From contig OZ014411.1 in NCBI GenBank assembly GCA_963965975.1, forward strand, positions 23,027,749-23,091,748: a stretch of 64,000 nucleotides of DNA, written 5' to 3'. The position numbers and the translations under genes were made by a program. Below the pieces are notes generated by a model. That model did not search any database. It was not told the DNA's origin and was given only the letters and a program-made list of their open reading frames with translations. The DNA comes from Xestospongia bergquistia (Eukaryota; Porifera; Demospongiae; Haplosclerida; Petrosiidae). The stretch's first letter is position 1, and the number at the start of each line of letters is the position of its first letter. Positions 48,430-59,950 of this stretch are shown piece by piece.

Positions 48430-48752
48430 CTGTTAAATATGTAGTACATTATATGAACTATGATTACTGTAAATTCAAGTTATGTATAATCATTCAGTCA
48501 TTATGCATAGTCATAATTATAAGTAATAGTATAACTCTGTTATAAGAATGGAATAAGATTGTTATCAGTGCACCTTATTGCAAAGTTATAGAGGTACTTA
48601 TAACATGGTAGCTTATAATGCATCTATAAGCTGTTATAAGTACTTCCTATAATTGTGTAATAAAGAAGCTTATCTATAACTTATTTTTTAAGTATAAGCT
48701 AGGGATTGCTGAGTAATAAGAATGCTTATATTAATGTATTTACAGAGTGACC

Positions 48753-48935
48753 CCCTCCCCTTCTATAGTGAGTTTGAACTCGCTACCTTAACTGTCATCA
48801 CCTGTTCTAGTTCATCAACTCTACATTGTTTCACTTGTGTTCAGTTATTTGGTTCAGCCCCTTTATATTATAGCTAGCTAGATGGGGAGAGGGTGATAAA
48901 CTGAAACATAACTTATACTTTGTATTTTGTGTGTA
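48753..48935. other. Resumed duplicated sequence right of the CACTA element
   Basis: Matches 59768-59950 (CCCCTTCTATAGTGAGTT...). It may be part of an old LTR; not proven. Confidence 0.5.
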
Positions 48936-49606
48936 TTATTATTATTATTATTATTATTTATTATTATTATTATATTAATAATTAATATTATAGTTTACAG
49001 TGACAGTCAAAGTTGACCATCAAGGGAAGGTGGGGTGGCCGGTGTCCTGGCAGACCACATTATGGCATTTCCTCTCCACAGAGTAACTGATAACCGTTGG
49101 AACAAATGAGAAGTAGTTTCCCTTGGCTTGGCTCCAGAATGTAGGCCAAGCAGTCTACCAATCGAGGAGATGGTCTTAGTAGCAGTGGTGCTCCAACCTC
49201 CTAAAGTCTCTGTTAAGAGAGGGACAAAGGAGATCCCAGCCTCGTGGCATCTTTGACCATGGGCCCGTTGCTTCCTGTCTTCTCCAACTCCAATTGTGTA
49301 ACCTTGTGATGTGGAGGCTCCAGAGAGTGTTAGCTGCTGCATGGGTGAAATCACGGACACATCAAGTGCTGCTGGTTTGCCATTGGTCCAAGAGGGAAGA
49401 TACACGTCTGCAGGCCTGCTCCTAGATGAGGGTATTAATGAAGGTACTTCTTTTCTAGGGCAGAGGGCGGCAGCTTGTGTAGAGGAGAAAACAACATCCT
49501 TAATCATGTCGTGTCGATGGATTCTGTCCTTATTACCTCCACACTCAACATGATGATCTTACAAAGTATATTAACTTATATAACTTATATAACTATTGTT
49601 ATTTTA
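48936..49606 (-). mobile_element. 5'-truncated non-LTR retroelement with (AAT)n tail
   Basis: Reading on the minus strand, a C-terminal coding piece (about 49556 to 49007, TGA) is followed by about 20 nt and a long (ATA/AAT)n tail at 48936-48985. The paralogous block has only a short (TTA)n at this place (59950-59970), so the element inserted in this copy. The 5' end is truncated near 49560. Confidence 0.7.
49007..49556 (-). pseudogene. C-terminal domain of a reverse-transcriptase protein with restriction-like nuclease motif
   Basis: Open for about 180 codons to TGA. Motifs: APRKEVPSLIP-like start (LCPRKEVPSLIPSSRSRPAD), PAALDVSVISPMQQLTL, RKQRAHGQRC, SFVPLLTETLGGW and RLSVTLWRGNA. RPADVYLP followed by ALDVSVISP has the D...(D/E)xK-like layout of a PD-(D/E)xK nuclease fold (inference). 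This text is typical of a repeated retroelement protein of sponges and other invertebrates. The reverse transcriptase itself is missing. Confidence 0.6.
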
Positions 49607-50421
49607 TGTTATTATTATTATTTTGGTTAGTTATCTAACAATTGCTCGATGAATCCATATAAGTGTTGTGTATTTAATTCTTAATTTTTCTCTAAGAATG
49701 TCGGCTACCAGTTGTCTTAGCTGTTGTTGAGTTGTTCTGAAAATATAATTGGTTACTTTCATTCATTTCCTTGACTGTTATATTTGTAGGTGAAGAATTA
49801 CACATGTTTTTATTACACAGTTAACTGTCCTTACCTTCCATTACATGTAACTAGCTGCCAAGAATTTCCTGTACAGTAATGACTAGAAAATAATAGCTAG
49901 CAAATATTAAGAGGCTAAAATATAATTCAATATAGTGTCATATTTTAGAATTTGGTGTTCCTGTGAACTTCAAGTGAAGAATGGTATCTTGTGCTTATGG
50001 TTGACAGAAACAAATCTGTGAAATAATGAGGGGTTAAGGTTTTTTGTGCAAAATATGTGTGACATCAGACATGGTAACCTATACTATGTTAACATGGAAA
50101 ATGAGCTAGTAAGAAATGGTTTGGACTATTCAAAAAAATGGAGTGCTAGCTATCTAATGAAGTCACAAACCAGAAATCCCATGTAAGGTGAACGGGAGTT
50201 CTTAGCAGTCCACCAAATGCTGGCTCTACAGATTCAGTATATAACACATTGTAGCCAATTCCTGATTTCACACATGGTTACGTTATTACCACACTACCAC
50301 TGCTACTAAAAGTTTTAAATTATAAAGGAAGCAAAATGTAATGGAAAAATAGTTAATTACAAAATGTAATAACTGTTGACTGCAAACATTTTGAAGAACA
50401 ATGATCTTAGTATTTTATTTT
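49607..50421. other. Duplicated non-coding block (copy A)
   Basis: Matches 59950-60761 at high identity with small indels. No coding signal. Confidence 0.6.
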
Positions 50422-50635
50422 CTATTTGTCAATTGGTACATGAAAGTTGAATATTTTATATCTTTGGATGGATTTGTAAACTACATTCACTGCTTACTCC
50501 CTATCACCAGTCTTATCATGTGGAGGATCAACTGATCCTGTTCCTTGATATTTTCCAGATTCTTCATTCCACCAAGCTTGGAGATTAGGAATGTCTCCTT
50601 CATTCATCACATACTTGTTGGGAATACTGTAATTG
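50422..50635 (-). pseudogene. Truncated, nonsense-mutated copy of the 60762-61124 gene
   Basis: Aligns with the C-terminal two thirds of the 120-residue protein. A TAA replaces a TAT codon (GAG TAA GCA against GAG TAT GCA). Homology ends abruptly after 50635, so the start is missing. Confidence 0.8.
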
Positions 50636-51208
50636 ATTTATCTGACCTTTCCTATAGTAACAAAATGTGTACAGTTGTCAAGAGGAGTAAGTTATCGTCT
50701 CATTGTTACCAGATGTGCAGTTCAAACAAACAATAGTATATTACACACACATTCTATTGTATCAGGTTATTTGTCAAACAAGGAAACTGTACAAGTTATA
50801 ATTATCTTTTATAAATATATAAGCCAGTGTTAATACTGTTCTCATAATAACAAGACAATTGTGAAAAATAAAGTTAGCAAGTGTTTAACAAAATTATATA
50901 TAGTTCCTATTGTAACAGGCTATTTTAAAAAATACCAACAACCAGAACAATTGAAATAATTTTCTGCGATTCTGAGCAAACTATATGATGCTCACTATAT
51001 CATCTTTCTAACAATCATATAATTTAAAATACATGTTATTTTATATTGTGTTGAATGTTAATCATCTATTATTATAATTTAAAAATTCACAATTTATGAT
51101 GCAAAGTTTCATTTCACTTAAGTCTAATTTTTATATGACGCTACATATGTGTACTTTCTTAGTTTCAGTTCCTGAAATTAGAACATTGGGGTAAGGGGAG
51201 GGGCAAAG
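50636..51208. other. Upstream region of the protease gene
   Basis: Unique AT-rich sequence. Nothing is recognised apart from the TATA box listed separately. Confidence 0.5.
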
Positions 51209-51209
51209 C

Positions 51210-51217
51210 TTATAAAA
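51210..51217 (+). promoter_or_regulatory. TATA box of the protease gene
   Basis: TTATAAAA in GGGCAAAGCTTATAAAAACC. It ends only 3 nt before the first in-frame ATG (51221), so transcription should start about 25-30 nt downstream of it, past that ATG. This favours the ATG at 51260 as the true start. Confidence 0.6.
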
Positions 51218-51259
51218 ACCATGTTCGCAGCCAGCAAAATTAGCATCTACAAGAAAAAA

Positions 51260-52171
51260 ATGATTGTACTGGTATTTTTTCAGATAGTAGCACTCGCTAC
51301 AGGAATGATATCGAGCGAATATCCAATTTTATACGCTGCAGACGCAAGTATCGCCTCTGACGTCAAAGAATACTATCTAGTTGTAGGGATTGTCACTCGT
51401 AAGGACACGTCAAGGAGTACAGTTGGCAAGTACTTCAGAGCTGGTGAGTACGATCAGCATAATGTTGGAATAAAAGGGAATCTTTGTGATCCTGATCTTT
51501 CCAACACTCCTGCCTATTGGGAAGATGGAACTGGATCTATAATTGGAAGCAATACATTCCTTACTGCTTATCATGTAGTTGAGGCGCTCATAGATGGCAA
51601 AGATCCTTATCAAAATCAAGCATTAGTGTGTAAATATGTTAGACTTATATTTAACTATAAGCAGAAGGTCAGTGGCTCTGTGGAGACTAAACTTTACTAC
51701 TATGATATAGAATCAATTGTGGGTTATAGTAGAGAAACTGATTGGATTGTTCTTAAGACAACTAAAGGATTCACACATAACCAAGGAAAGCGTTATACTC
51801 TTGCTACAAATGCCCAAATAGGTCAAAGAGTGTATGTATTACAATATCCTCTAGGTCAACCTTTACGGTACACTGAAGGAGTAGTAACTAATGTAGATCA
51901 CAATTTCAACAAGGGACTATCTATTCACAGCAGTGGGTTTGCTGGTACATCTGGGTCACCAGTTGTGCGTGTTTCAGACGATGAAATTCTTGGTCTCTTT
52001 ACCGAGTATGATGATAATGATGGGGAATATGATTTTTCTCAGCAAGCCGGTAAAAATTGCTTCATAACTACTGTTCTGTATCCACCCAATTATCAAAATA
52101 TTAAAGGTCCTCTTTCAGGAGAAATTATAGGTCGTCTTGATGAATCTAAAAAAAATCATCAAGAATTGTAA
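51260..52171 (+). CDS. Secreted trypsin-like serine protease of V8/Trypsin_2 type (303 aa)
   Basis: Single exon. The ATG at 51260 is preferred over 51221 because of the TATA box and because it places a clean signal peptide at the N-terminus (MIVLVFFQIVALATG). Seen catalytic triad in order: His105 in LTAYHVVE, Asp161 in ETDWIVLK, Ser231 in AGTSGSPVV. The GTSGSP form and short spacing match glutamyl-endopeptidase/HtrA-like Trypsin_2 domains rather than classical S1A trypsins (GDSGGP). Known: cleaves peptide bonds; specificity is not deducible. Inferred: extracellular or lysosomal digestion or defence. Lack of introns, unlike the spliced genes A, B, delta-catenin and the NLR, leaves bacterial origin or retroposition possible. 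AATAAA-like signals follow near 52300. Confidence 0.85.
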   Translation: MIVLVFFQIVALATGMISSEYPILYAADASIASDVKEYYLVVGIVTRKDTSRSTVGKYFRAGEYDQHNVGIKGNLCDPDLSNTPAYWEDGTGSIIGSNTFLTAYHVVEALIDGKDPYQNQALVCKYVRLIFNYKQKVSGSVETKLYYYDIESIVGYSRETDWIVLKTTKGFTHNQGKRYTLATNAQIGQRVYVLQYPLGQPLRYTEGVVTNVDHNFNKGLSIHSSGFAGTSGSPVVRVSDDEILGLFTEYDDNDGEYDFSQQAGKNCFITTVLYPPNYQNIKGPLSGEIIGRLDESKKNHQEL

Positions 52172-55100
52172 AATGAAAGTAATATTTAATAGCAAATACA
52201 TTATATTTGCATAAAACTTTGGACCTTAAGTTTAGTAAACACTGTTATTCATATATAATATTACTATGTATTATTGAAGGATTTTTGTAAAAAGTTGAAA
52301 TAAAAATTTTTCACATCATGCAGTGAATATATATTGACATTTAATAACACTTCCAAACTTCAAAGACATAACTACACCAGTAATTTTTCAAATTACTTGT
52401 ATTCAGTTAGAAATGATTGACTCATCTCTATTGGAACTGGTAAGTGTTCCTTTGATGATGTGCTAAAGCAGCTTTCTAGCTTCTTTCTAACAAATTACTT
52501 TCTACTATAGGAACTCAATAGTTTCCTGTTAACATATGATCTGTAATACATATACAATTGACATTAATTTCATAAGTGTGTCAGTTTCTACTTGATCTTT
52601 AATGTACGTTTAACTTTATATAATCATAATGCACATGTCTTTGTCATTGCCTTATGTTACAACAAATTATTTTGTAGCTGTGGGTATATTCAAACATATT
52701 GTCTACTATTTAATTACATTATACAACCAGATCACATGTATTTCTGATATAGTGGATTTACTGTACATAAACATAATATATTCATTTGTATATTTAAACT
52801 TATGAAAAGTATATAGTTTGTAAAAATAAAGATAAATATGATTTTTGATGCTATTCAAGGTTTTACATGTCATACAATTGTATTTGTACTTAGCTTTCGG
52901 CACTCTTACATGATGCTATGTTTATCCATTATCAACAGTAGTAAATTAAATTTAATGTCACATAAAATAGAAGAAGTTTCAGTATGTAGTGATGTATAAG
53001 TTAAAGGACTAGTAAACAGGTGCAATTTATGTATTGTTTGTTAAGTTCATTGAGTGAGTTTTGTAAACAAACAGACTTATAATAGCTATTTATGTGCAGG
53101 CTTACATACATTAGCCTTATAATTATGGAAGTAGTTACAAGAAAATATCATCAAATGTAATATTTATACCTATGTAGAATGCACTAACAGATATTATAGT
53201 ATCTGTTAAAACCATAAACAGAATCAAATTTATTGTTTGCTAGTAGGTCACATAAACAATTAGTTATTAGATTATATATTACTAATAAGATTAATGAATA
53301 TATTAAATATGAAGAAATGATGGACACAATGTCTGTTTATGAATGCTAAACTTCACAAGGCATTAAAGGAAAAGTAATGAGTGATTTGTATCTATCTTAT
53401 TATCTCAGCTGAGTAACTTGGTAGATTTACTTCATTAACATTTATTGAATCAATGTAGTCAAGAAATATACATGTTCTTTATATGATACAAGCTTCAAGT
53501 ATAGGTAACCTAAAACTTATAAGACTAAATAATATCAGAAAATGAATTGATATAAACCTTCAAAAGATGTACCAGACAAGTGTTAATTTTTGACCAGCAT
53601 CTTCTAAAGCACTTCCTCAAACTAAAACCATGCTTATAACTGTAACTTAATTATATGATATTAATTTCAAACTAGTATTCACTATAATAGCTATTTATGT
53701 GTAGGCTTACATACACTAGCCTTATAATTATGATCTAAAGAAATGTTAAAATTAGTAACATGATTATGCATAATGCAAAAGATTAGTAAAAATTCAGTAT
53801 GATTGTAGTTGTTTAGTAAAGATAAAAATTGAATTCTAAAATAGTTCAATTTTTAAAGTTATATTAAATCTAGAATGTCACTTTTCGAAATTTCAAAGTT
53901 GGTGAAGAAACCATAATGTTGACTGCCAGATGGTTTTAATTGTAAATATAATTTAATTTGCTTTGGTTGTACTTTATAATTTTCTTAAAACCCCTACATA
54001 GTACAAGGCCATAGGAAGCAGACAAAAGGTGGTGGGGCCTTTAGATGCTGTGCGGCACGCTTTGTGGTAAGTACATGCACATTCTACTCTTCAGAGAAAT
54101 AATGCACGTAACAATAATGTAGATCATAATACTTGTTAATTTGATAATATTCTCTAATTTTGGATTAAATTTATATATGTACAACAACTCAATATGCTGT
54201 ATATTGACCTTGCTTGAAGATAATATAAACTACAGTTATGGTAGCATCAATGATAAAGGTTGCTACACTATACAGACCACCTGTATGTAAATTAAATTAG
54301 AGTTGTTAGTAAAAGGTATCATTGTAGGTATTACTGTGTCCTTCACTTAAATGTATATTATCCTTCATTTATGATTGTAACACAATACACAATCATGCTA
54401 CTCATAGTGCAGCTAGCTATATGATGTACTAAGTAAATGTTTTCTTTACTCTTTGTAGTTAATATGATTTATTCATCTTACATTGTAGGCTAGTGTTCAA
54501 ATCAATACTTAAAAGCTAGTTCTATTCTCTAGATAACAGCTGCAACTGTCAATGAATCACAGACCAACAATTGACACTTAACAATTGAATTAAAGTACTT
54601 CTAAGTACAATTTGTTGCCAAACCATGTCGAGGGTAGGGTAGGTATATGCATATTGTGGTCTTCAGGGAATTAATACATGTAATTTTATAGATCATAATA
54701 ATTGTTTTTTTTTATAACATTGTCTAATAATGCATTAAGATAATATAACAACTTAATATGCTGTATATTCAAATGATAAAGGTAATATAAGACAACAGGT
54801 AGTATCAGTGATAATGTGTTAGAGGATGCTATTCTATACTGATAACCAGTATTGAGTTAGAGTCAATAGCAATAGGTTTCATTGCAGGTGTCTTTTCTCT
54901 TAAAGATATTGCCCTTCATTTATCACTGTATCACAATATGCATTCATGCTACTCATAGCACTATATGATGTACTATTTAGCTAAATGTTGAAAGATAAAG
55001 TATATTGACATGTGTATACACAATCATAAAATATTTTAATTAGTTTTTACTAAAGACTGTGAGAGTCTCCTTGAATCTAGCTTATATTGTCTTTTACAAA

Positions 55101-55309
55101 GCTCTGACCTGTTGAATAGACATATCAATACATTGTGGTCTTTAAAACTGATATAACTATATTGCATAAAGAGGAAGCTGATTGCTTATGTAATATGATG
55201 TCATAAGTAGCTTTATAAAAGTATGCTTACGCAGTAAAAACACAAAGCTACTACAGTTGAAGTATTTGATTGCTTGATCTTCATTTGCAGTCATCAAAAT
55301 AAGCAAATA
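52172..55309. other. Intergenic region with two diverged internal duplications
   Basis: No coding exon is supported. A 50-nt segment (AATAGCTATTTATGTGCAGG...) at about 53083-53130 recurs at 53690-53735. A longer block at about 54050-54440 recurs, diverged, at 54640-54990 (CTACTCATAGTGCAGC and TATATGATGTACTA in both). Confidence 0.55.
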
Positions 55310-55782
55310 ATGTGCAGTAAACTTGCTGTTGAATCTGATGGATACAGTCCACAATGGCCTGTAGATGATGAAATATCAAAAATAGCCTATGAAGTAAGAA
55401 TCAAAACAAATGAATCAGTTTACTTCTTGTTATATATATGTTTTAGATGAAAGCACAAATTGAGGTTCAAACTGGACAAAAGTTTGAATATTATCAGCCA
55501 TTTGTCTATCGTCGATCACCCTATATGGATAAAGGTGGGATTGGTCCAGTACTAACTGAACTAGATTATGTCATCAAAGTAAGAAATAGCTTGCAATTTA
55601 TAATTTGACTAATGAATCTGTTATTTCTAGGTGTCCACTAAAAATACACTGAGTGCATTCATATCTCAGTTCATCAAGATACAATTAACAAGTCCATCAG
55701 TTTGAATGCATTTCAGCTCACTATTCCCATCAATGCTGCTTTGGAGCCTATCTTTCTCCCAGTGACATTTCGGCCTTATTAA
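55310..55782 (+). pseudogene. Cystatin (stefin)-like cysteine protease inhibitor gene, apparently frameshifted
   Basis: Exons 55310-55393 and 55447-55578 join in phase 0 and read like an intracellular cystatin: PVDDEISKIAYE, then MKAQIEVQTGQKFEYYQPF, and LDYVIK before the third exon. The family's QxVxG loop is replaced by a longer segment (YRRSPYMDKGGIGPVL). Exon 3 starts at 55631. Its in-frame reading (VSTKNTLS...) stops at 55705 and does not look like a cystatin, while the +1 frame gives ECIHISVHQD and FLPVTFRPY up to TAA at 55780-55782. This is best explained by loss of one base near 55648-55652. Known: stefins block papain-type proteases. Either a young pseudogene or a sequence error. Confidence 0.6.
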
Positions 55783-56462
55783 ACTAGAGAAAAGATCACT
55801 GATTTTCTGATCTGTTAACAATGTGTTGTTACACTTTTCCTTTGACTTAGCTGTTTTAGTCACATAATGAATTTGTTGACAATATATTATGTCAGTGATT
55901 TATTGTAATAAATTTGTTGAAAACATATTGTCTTCTATTTTACTAATCAACAGTATGGTAGATAAGTTCTTTAATTTGCTTCATTTCTTAGCTTTTTATT
56001 GTCATTATGATATATTAATCTTCAACTGTAAGTTAGTGGCGAATGTTAACTTTGTCATAATTAAAATGACTTTTATCTATATGACAGCTGCAGGTATCTT
56101 CTATATATTTAATAAAACGAACCCTGACAATTGCTCTTGTTCACTTAATAAATCGAATTAAAATTTTTGTAAGTCAATGTAGTGGTTTCTAGTAAAGTAA
56201 TTGTTTTGTTCACTGTCTGATGGCTTTGAATCGTAACTACATTTTATTGGTTGTGCTTTCAAAGTCTTCTTATAAGCCATTATGTACATTCAGGTCTTCA
56301 AGGAAAGTATAATATGTGTATGTCTACCCAGTAGACGCACTAAAAGACAAAGCTTTCTTCCCTTTGATTGAAGAGAAATGCTGAGTCATCAATAATCATT
56401 TTGCACATCAAGTGAGATTATGTCACTTGAGGAGGATAAGGAAGTCTAAGAGGTTAAGCACT
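55783..56462. other. Intergenic region
   Basis: AT-rich. A short open frame at 55889-56161 has a hydrophobic composition but no family features, and I do not call it a gene. Confidence 0.5.
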
Positions 56463-57028
56463 TTAGTGCATTTCATTTGCTGTGTATTAAACTCATCTCC
56501 ACCCCCTAACCTTAAACATAAACTATACACATATATCCAGAGACCCAGTACTTCATTTAAAATAATAGGTAACCATTTAGATAAGTTACTAAGACAAGAC
56601 ACACTTGTACATATTTTATTTCAATGGTGAGTTGGTTCTACATGAATATATAACAAGTTGCATAGCAATCCAGCTACAATTTTTAGAATGCAATTTACAT
56701 TTATAACTTGTCAAATGCATAAATCATGTCCAGACTCCACACTCACTCACACACATAACATTCACCTACTCTGATACACACCCACATATAGAAGTAGCAG
56801 AAGGTAATGCCTATAAGTCTAGCAGGAAGTCATACTTTACTGTATATAGTTACTGTTTAAAGGTTAGGGTGTGTGAATGAGTTTAATACACAGCAAAGTA
56901 TGCATTTCCTGAATACGCACGGACCACGTATACACAATGAACAAACTAACAAATAACTAATAATCTAAAACTATTTATAGCTCAGTTATAACATTTCAAA
57001 TAGTAAAAACTAATCTATAGCATCATAC

Positions 57029-57041
57029 CTTGTGTGGACAT
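57029..57041 (-). pseudogene. Orphan copy of the NLR first coding exon
   Basis: ATGTCCACACAAG followed by GTATG, as at 38113-38101, with conserved flanks. No Death, NACHT or LRR exon follows below it, so it cannot make an NLR. Confidence 0.75.
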
Positions 57042-58566
57042 TGTCATATGTACCTTTCTCATTTTCTGCCCCTTAATTATGAAACAGAATAACTATTAAT
57101 AACCTTGTCTTATTGTAATTTCATGAGTCAACAATAACGATAGTGCGTAATCAGATAGAAGCCAACAAAACCGAAGAGTGAACTCCTGGTAAGCCTCCAT
57201 AATACAATTTGGCATCAGTAGCAGTAAACAGCAGCTCTCTGACTTGTGTCAAGTTATATATATATATAGTTGTCATATGACGATACTTAGATACTGATGC
57301 AGTTGTAGACTTATTAAAGACCTTTTGACTAGACAATGATCTACATTATAAGTTAATATCATTGACTTTTTGTCAGGCAGAAAGTGCCTATACTATGTTG
57401 CGAATAGTTTAGGTTTAGAGGATGGAGACTAGTATATATCATATAACTCAAGAAAGTAGAGACTTCTTGCTAGACAGATAATCACTGTCTAATTTAATTA
57501 TGACGCAATGATATGCTAGTACTCCAAATTTGTGTGAATGACATTGTCTTTATACAGCACAAGAAAACATCTCTATAATTGTGTGCTTTGAAATTGATTA
57601 CAAAATCAATATATTGCTCATTTTACTTGTTTAAATCATATAATATACTTGTATATAGGAGATAAAAAAACAAAGTTGTTAGTTGGCATTATTTGTGAAC
57701 AAACACTATAGATCAGTTCTAATATACTGATCTGTTATTTTAAAAGTATTATTACTAAGTATACTTGAATAAAGAATCTTATCATAACATTTTAAATCTT
57801 AAAAAGGATTTTGAGACAGAAATAATGTTATGGTTAGAATGTGGACACGTAGTTACATTATAATAATCCAAAAGAAACACTTTTAGAGATATATATTTCA
57901 TTTGTATACCTAGATGAAATGTGACTTACAAGTCAACAAAGAGTGAATGTTATGTTGTTCCTAAAATGATGTTATGTCAGTTTAGTTGATATTGTGTAAC
58001 ATGTTAGTTTTGTTAAAGTTTATAGGGAACAAGTGAGGAATACAAAAGGTAACATTTCTTGCAAAAAAGAAATCTGTTGTTAATATGATATATATATATA
58101 TATATATATTTCTCAGAAAACAAAACAATCAAATCAAAAGGAAAAGAAAAGAAAATCATTCATGTAGAAATAAAAACAGGTATATATTCCAGCTTAGTTT
58201 TATCGTGAGGCATTCATTCATCAATAGAACAATGTCAAAATGTTTAAAGAAGGCCTATATTATTGATACAGACAGAACAATAACAATAAGAGTGACATAG
58301 CAACTATTGATACACACAGTGAGAATAAGCATCACTATGGACATCAATGTTGATGACAAAAGTTGATCACGATTCTTATAATAACATTTGAAAAAGTAAA
58401 AATGATTTAGTTTTTGCATGTTGCACATTGATTACAACCTGTTACAATACAACTGGATAATCCTCAATTCAATAAGTTACCTAACTGACTAATGTCCAAA
58501 AATTTAGCCAAGTCATATAACCTCTGATGTGTGTACACACAAGGTCAAAGTTCAAAATTAGTTAAG

Positions 58567-58614
58567 ATGAAGTTGCCTGATGACTTTGTGAATATTTCTG
58601 TAAATAATTGTAGC
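58567..58614 (+). pseudogene. Truncated copy of the GPCR start
   Basis: MKLPDDFVNISVNNC is retained, then the sequence jumps at TAGC to what is 42079 in copy A. All transmembrane segments are lost. Confidence 0.85.
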
Positions 58615-59770
58615 TACAACATTTGTTGAGTATTTAAGTCACATTATTAATAGTTCAAGACTCCATCCTTCCCACTCTAAAGTTAAAGTTATTCAGAAAG
58701 CACCAACACCTTTGAATGTACAGATTTAAGAGCATATTTAGGTCTTGTCAACTATTATCACAAGTTCTAAATCTGGTAACTGTCCTGCCTCCATTACATG
58801 CCCTTCTATGAAAAGGTGTCATATGGTCAAGGAGGAAAACACAAGAATGTGCTTTCTGACAGGTCAAACATGTGCCCTATTTATTACATGCCTTTCTACA
58901 AAGATATTCATCAATTGTCATCATTACCCGTTCATTTTTTAGGCATCATATGATAACAACAGGGTTTTTTTGACATTCAAAAAAACCCTGTTGTTATCAT
59001 ATGATGCCTAGCCATATGGCATTGGAGTTGTTTTAGCCCATCAAGTGTTGGATGACACTAAAAAACAATTGCCTTCACACCTTATACTTAATATGTAACT
59101 GAATGAAATCACTCTCAACTAGAAAAAGAAGCTTTGGCCATTGTGTTAGTGGTAAAACGTTTTCATCATATCTTTATGCCACACATTTTACTCTATTTTC
59201 AGACCACAAATCATTGCAACATCAACTTAGTGAGCCATGACAAGTACCTACTATTGCATCAGCCAGAATACAGCATTGGGCTCTTTGGCTTGGTATTGAT
59301 TCTAGTGCAAGCTTGCAATACTTGCCAATCTAATTGTCCACTTCCTGCCAGAGCACCCTAATACTTGGACCAGAGTTCATGTTGATCATGCTGGACCATT
59401 TTTGGTCAAACTTTTGTTTCTTTTACATTCAAAATGACTTGAAGTTCACATTGTAGATGCATACCTTCTAATGGGCAGACAATTAAGAACTCAATTACAT
59501 TTTATCCACCTAGACCTTTCTTGCAAGGTGTCAAATAAACAGGACCAACTTGTGTCAACAAAAAAGTTACATATCTTCAGTATAGGAAATCAAGTGTTTG
59601 CAAGTAATTCTTAATGGATCCCTGCAGAAATTATTCAAATTACTGGGCTGGTCTCATATAAGATAAAACTGCATATCCGATCCATGATATGTGTTATCAT
59701 GTAGACCATTATGATACCATTCCTCTGATAGTAATAATTCATCCGTAATTCAACAATAAACATTGATACC
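58615..59770 (+). mobile_element. Ty3/Gypsy remnant, copy B
   Basis: Same RNase H and integrase-zone pieces as 42079-43350 (for example VLVVKRFHHIFMPHIL, CQSNCPLPARAP), with different indels. Degenerate. Confidence 0.65.
58940..59010. repeat. Perfect hairpin with 32-bp arms
   Basis: Arms 58940-58971 and 58979-59010 are exact complements (AGGCATCATATGATAACAAC...) with loop GACATTC. Copy A has only one arm at 42400-42432, so the other arm was made locally, probably by template switching. Confidence 0.92.
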
Positions 59771-59950
59771 CCTTCCCCTTCTATAGTGAGTTCAAACTCA
59801 TCACTTCAATTGTCATCACACATTCTAACTCTACATCGTTTTGCTTGTGTTCTTAAACCATTTAATCAGTTCAGCCCCTTTACAATATAGCTAGATATGG
59901 GAAAGGGTGATAAACTGAGATATAACTTATACTTTGTATTTTGTGTGTGT

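Larger units (their letters stand above)
43351..48749. mobile_element. CACTA (EnSpm)-type DNA transposon, complete ends, 5399 bp
   Basis: Left end CACTGTATAAATTC; right end reversed CACTCTGTAAATAC. ACC stands on both sides (43348-43350 and 48750-48752), a 3-bp target duplication as expected for CACTA elements. The paralogous block has the empty site (GATACC followed by CCTTCCCC near 59765-59775). The subterminal zones are rich in TTATAAG/CTTATAA motifs, including a hairpin at about 48595-48653. Inside are two divergent genes: a transposase (minus) and an accessory gene (plus). Confidence 0.88.

Noticed and set aside
49311-49553. 80-codon plus-strand frame
   Set aside because: Antisense of the retroelement C-terminal domain.
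55889-56161. 90-codon hydrophobic frame
   Set aside because: Composition fits AT-rich noncoding DNA; no start context or family motif.
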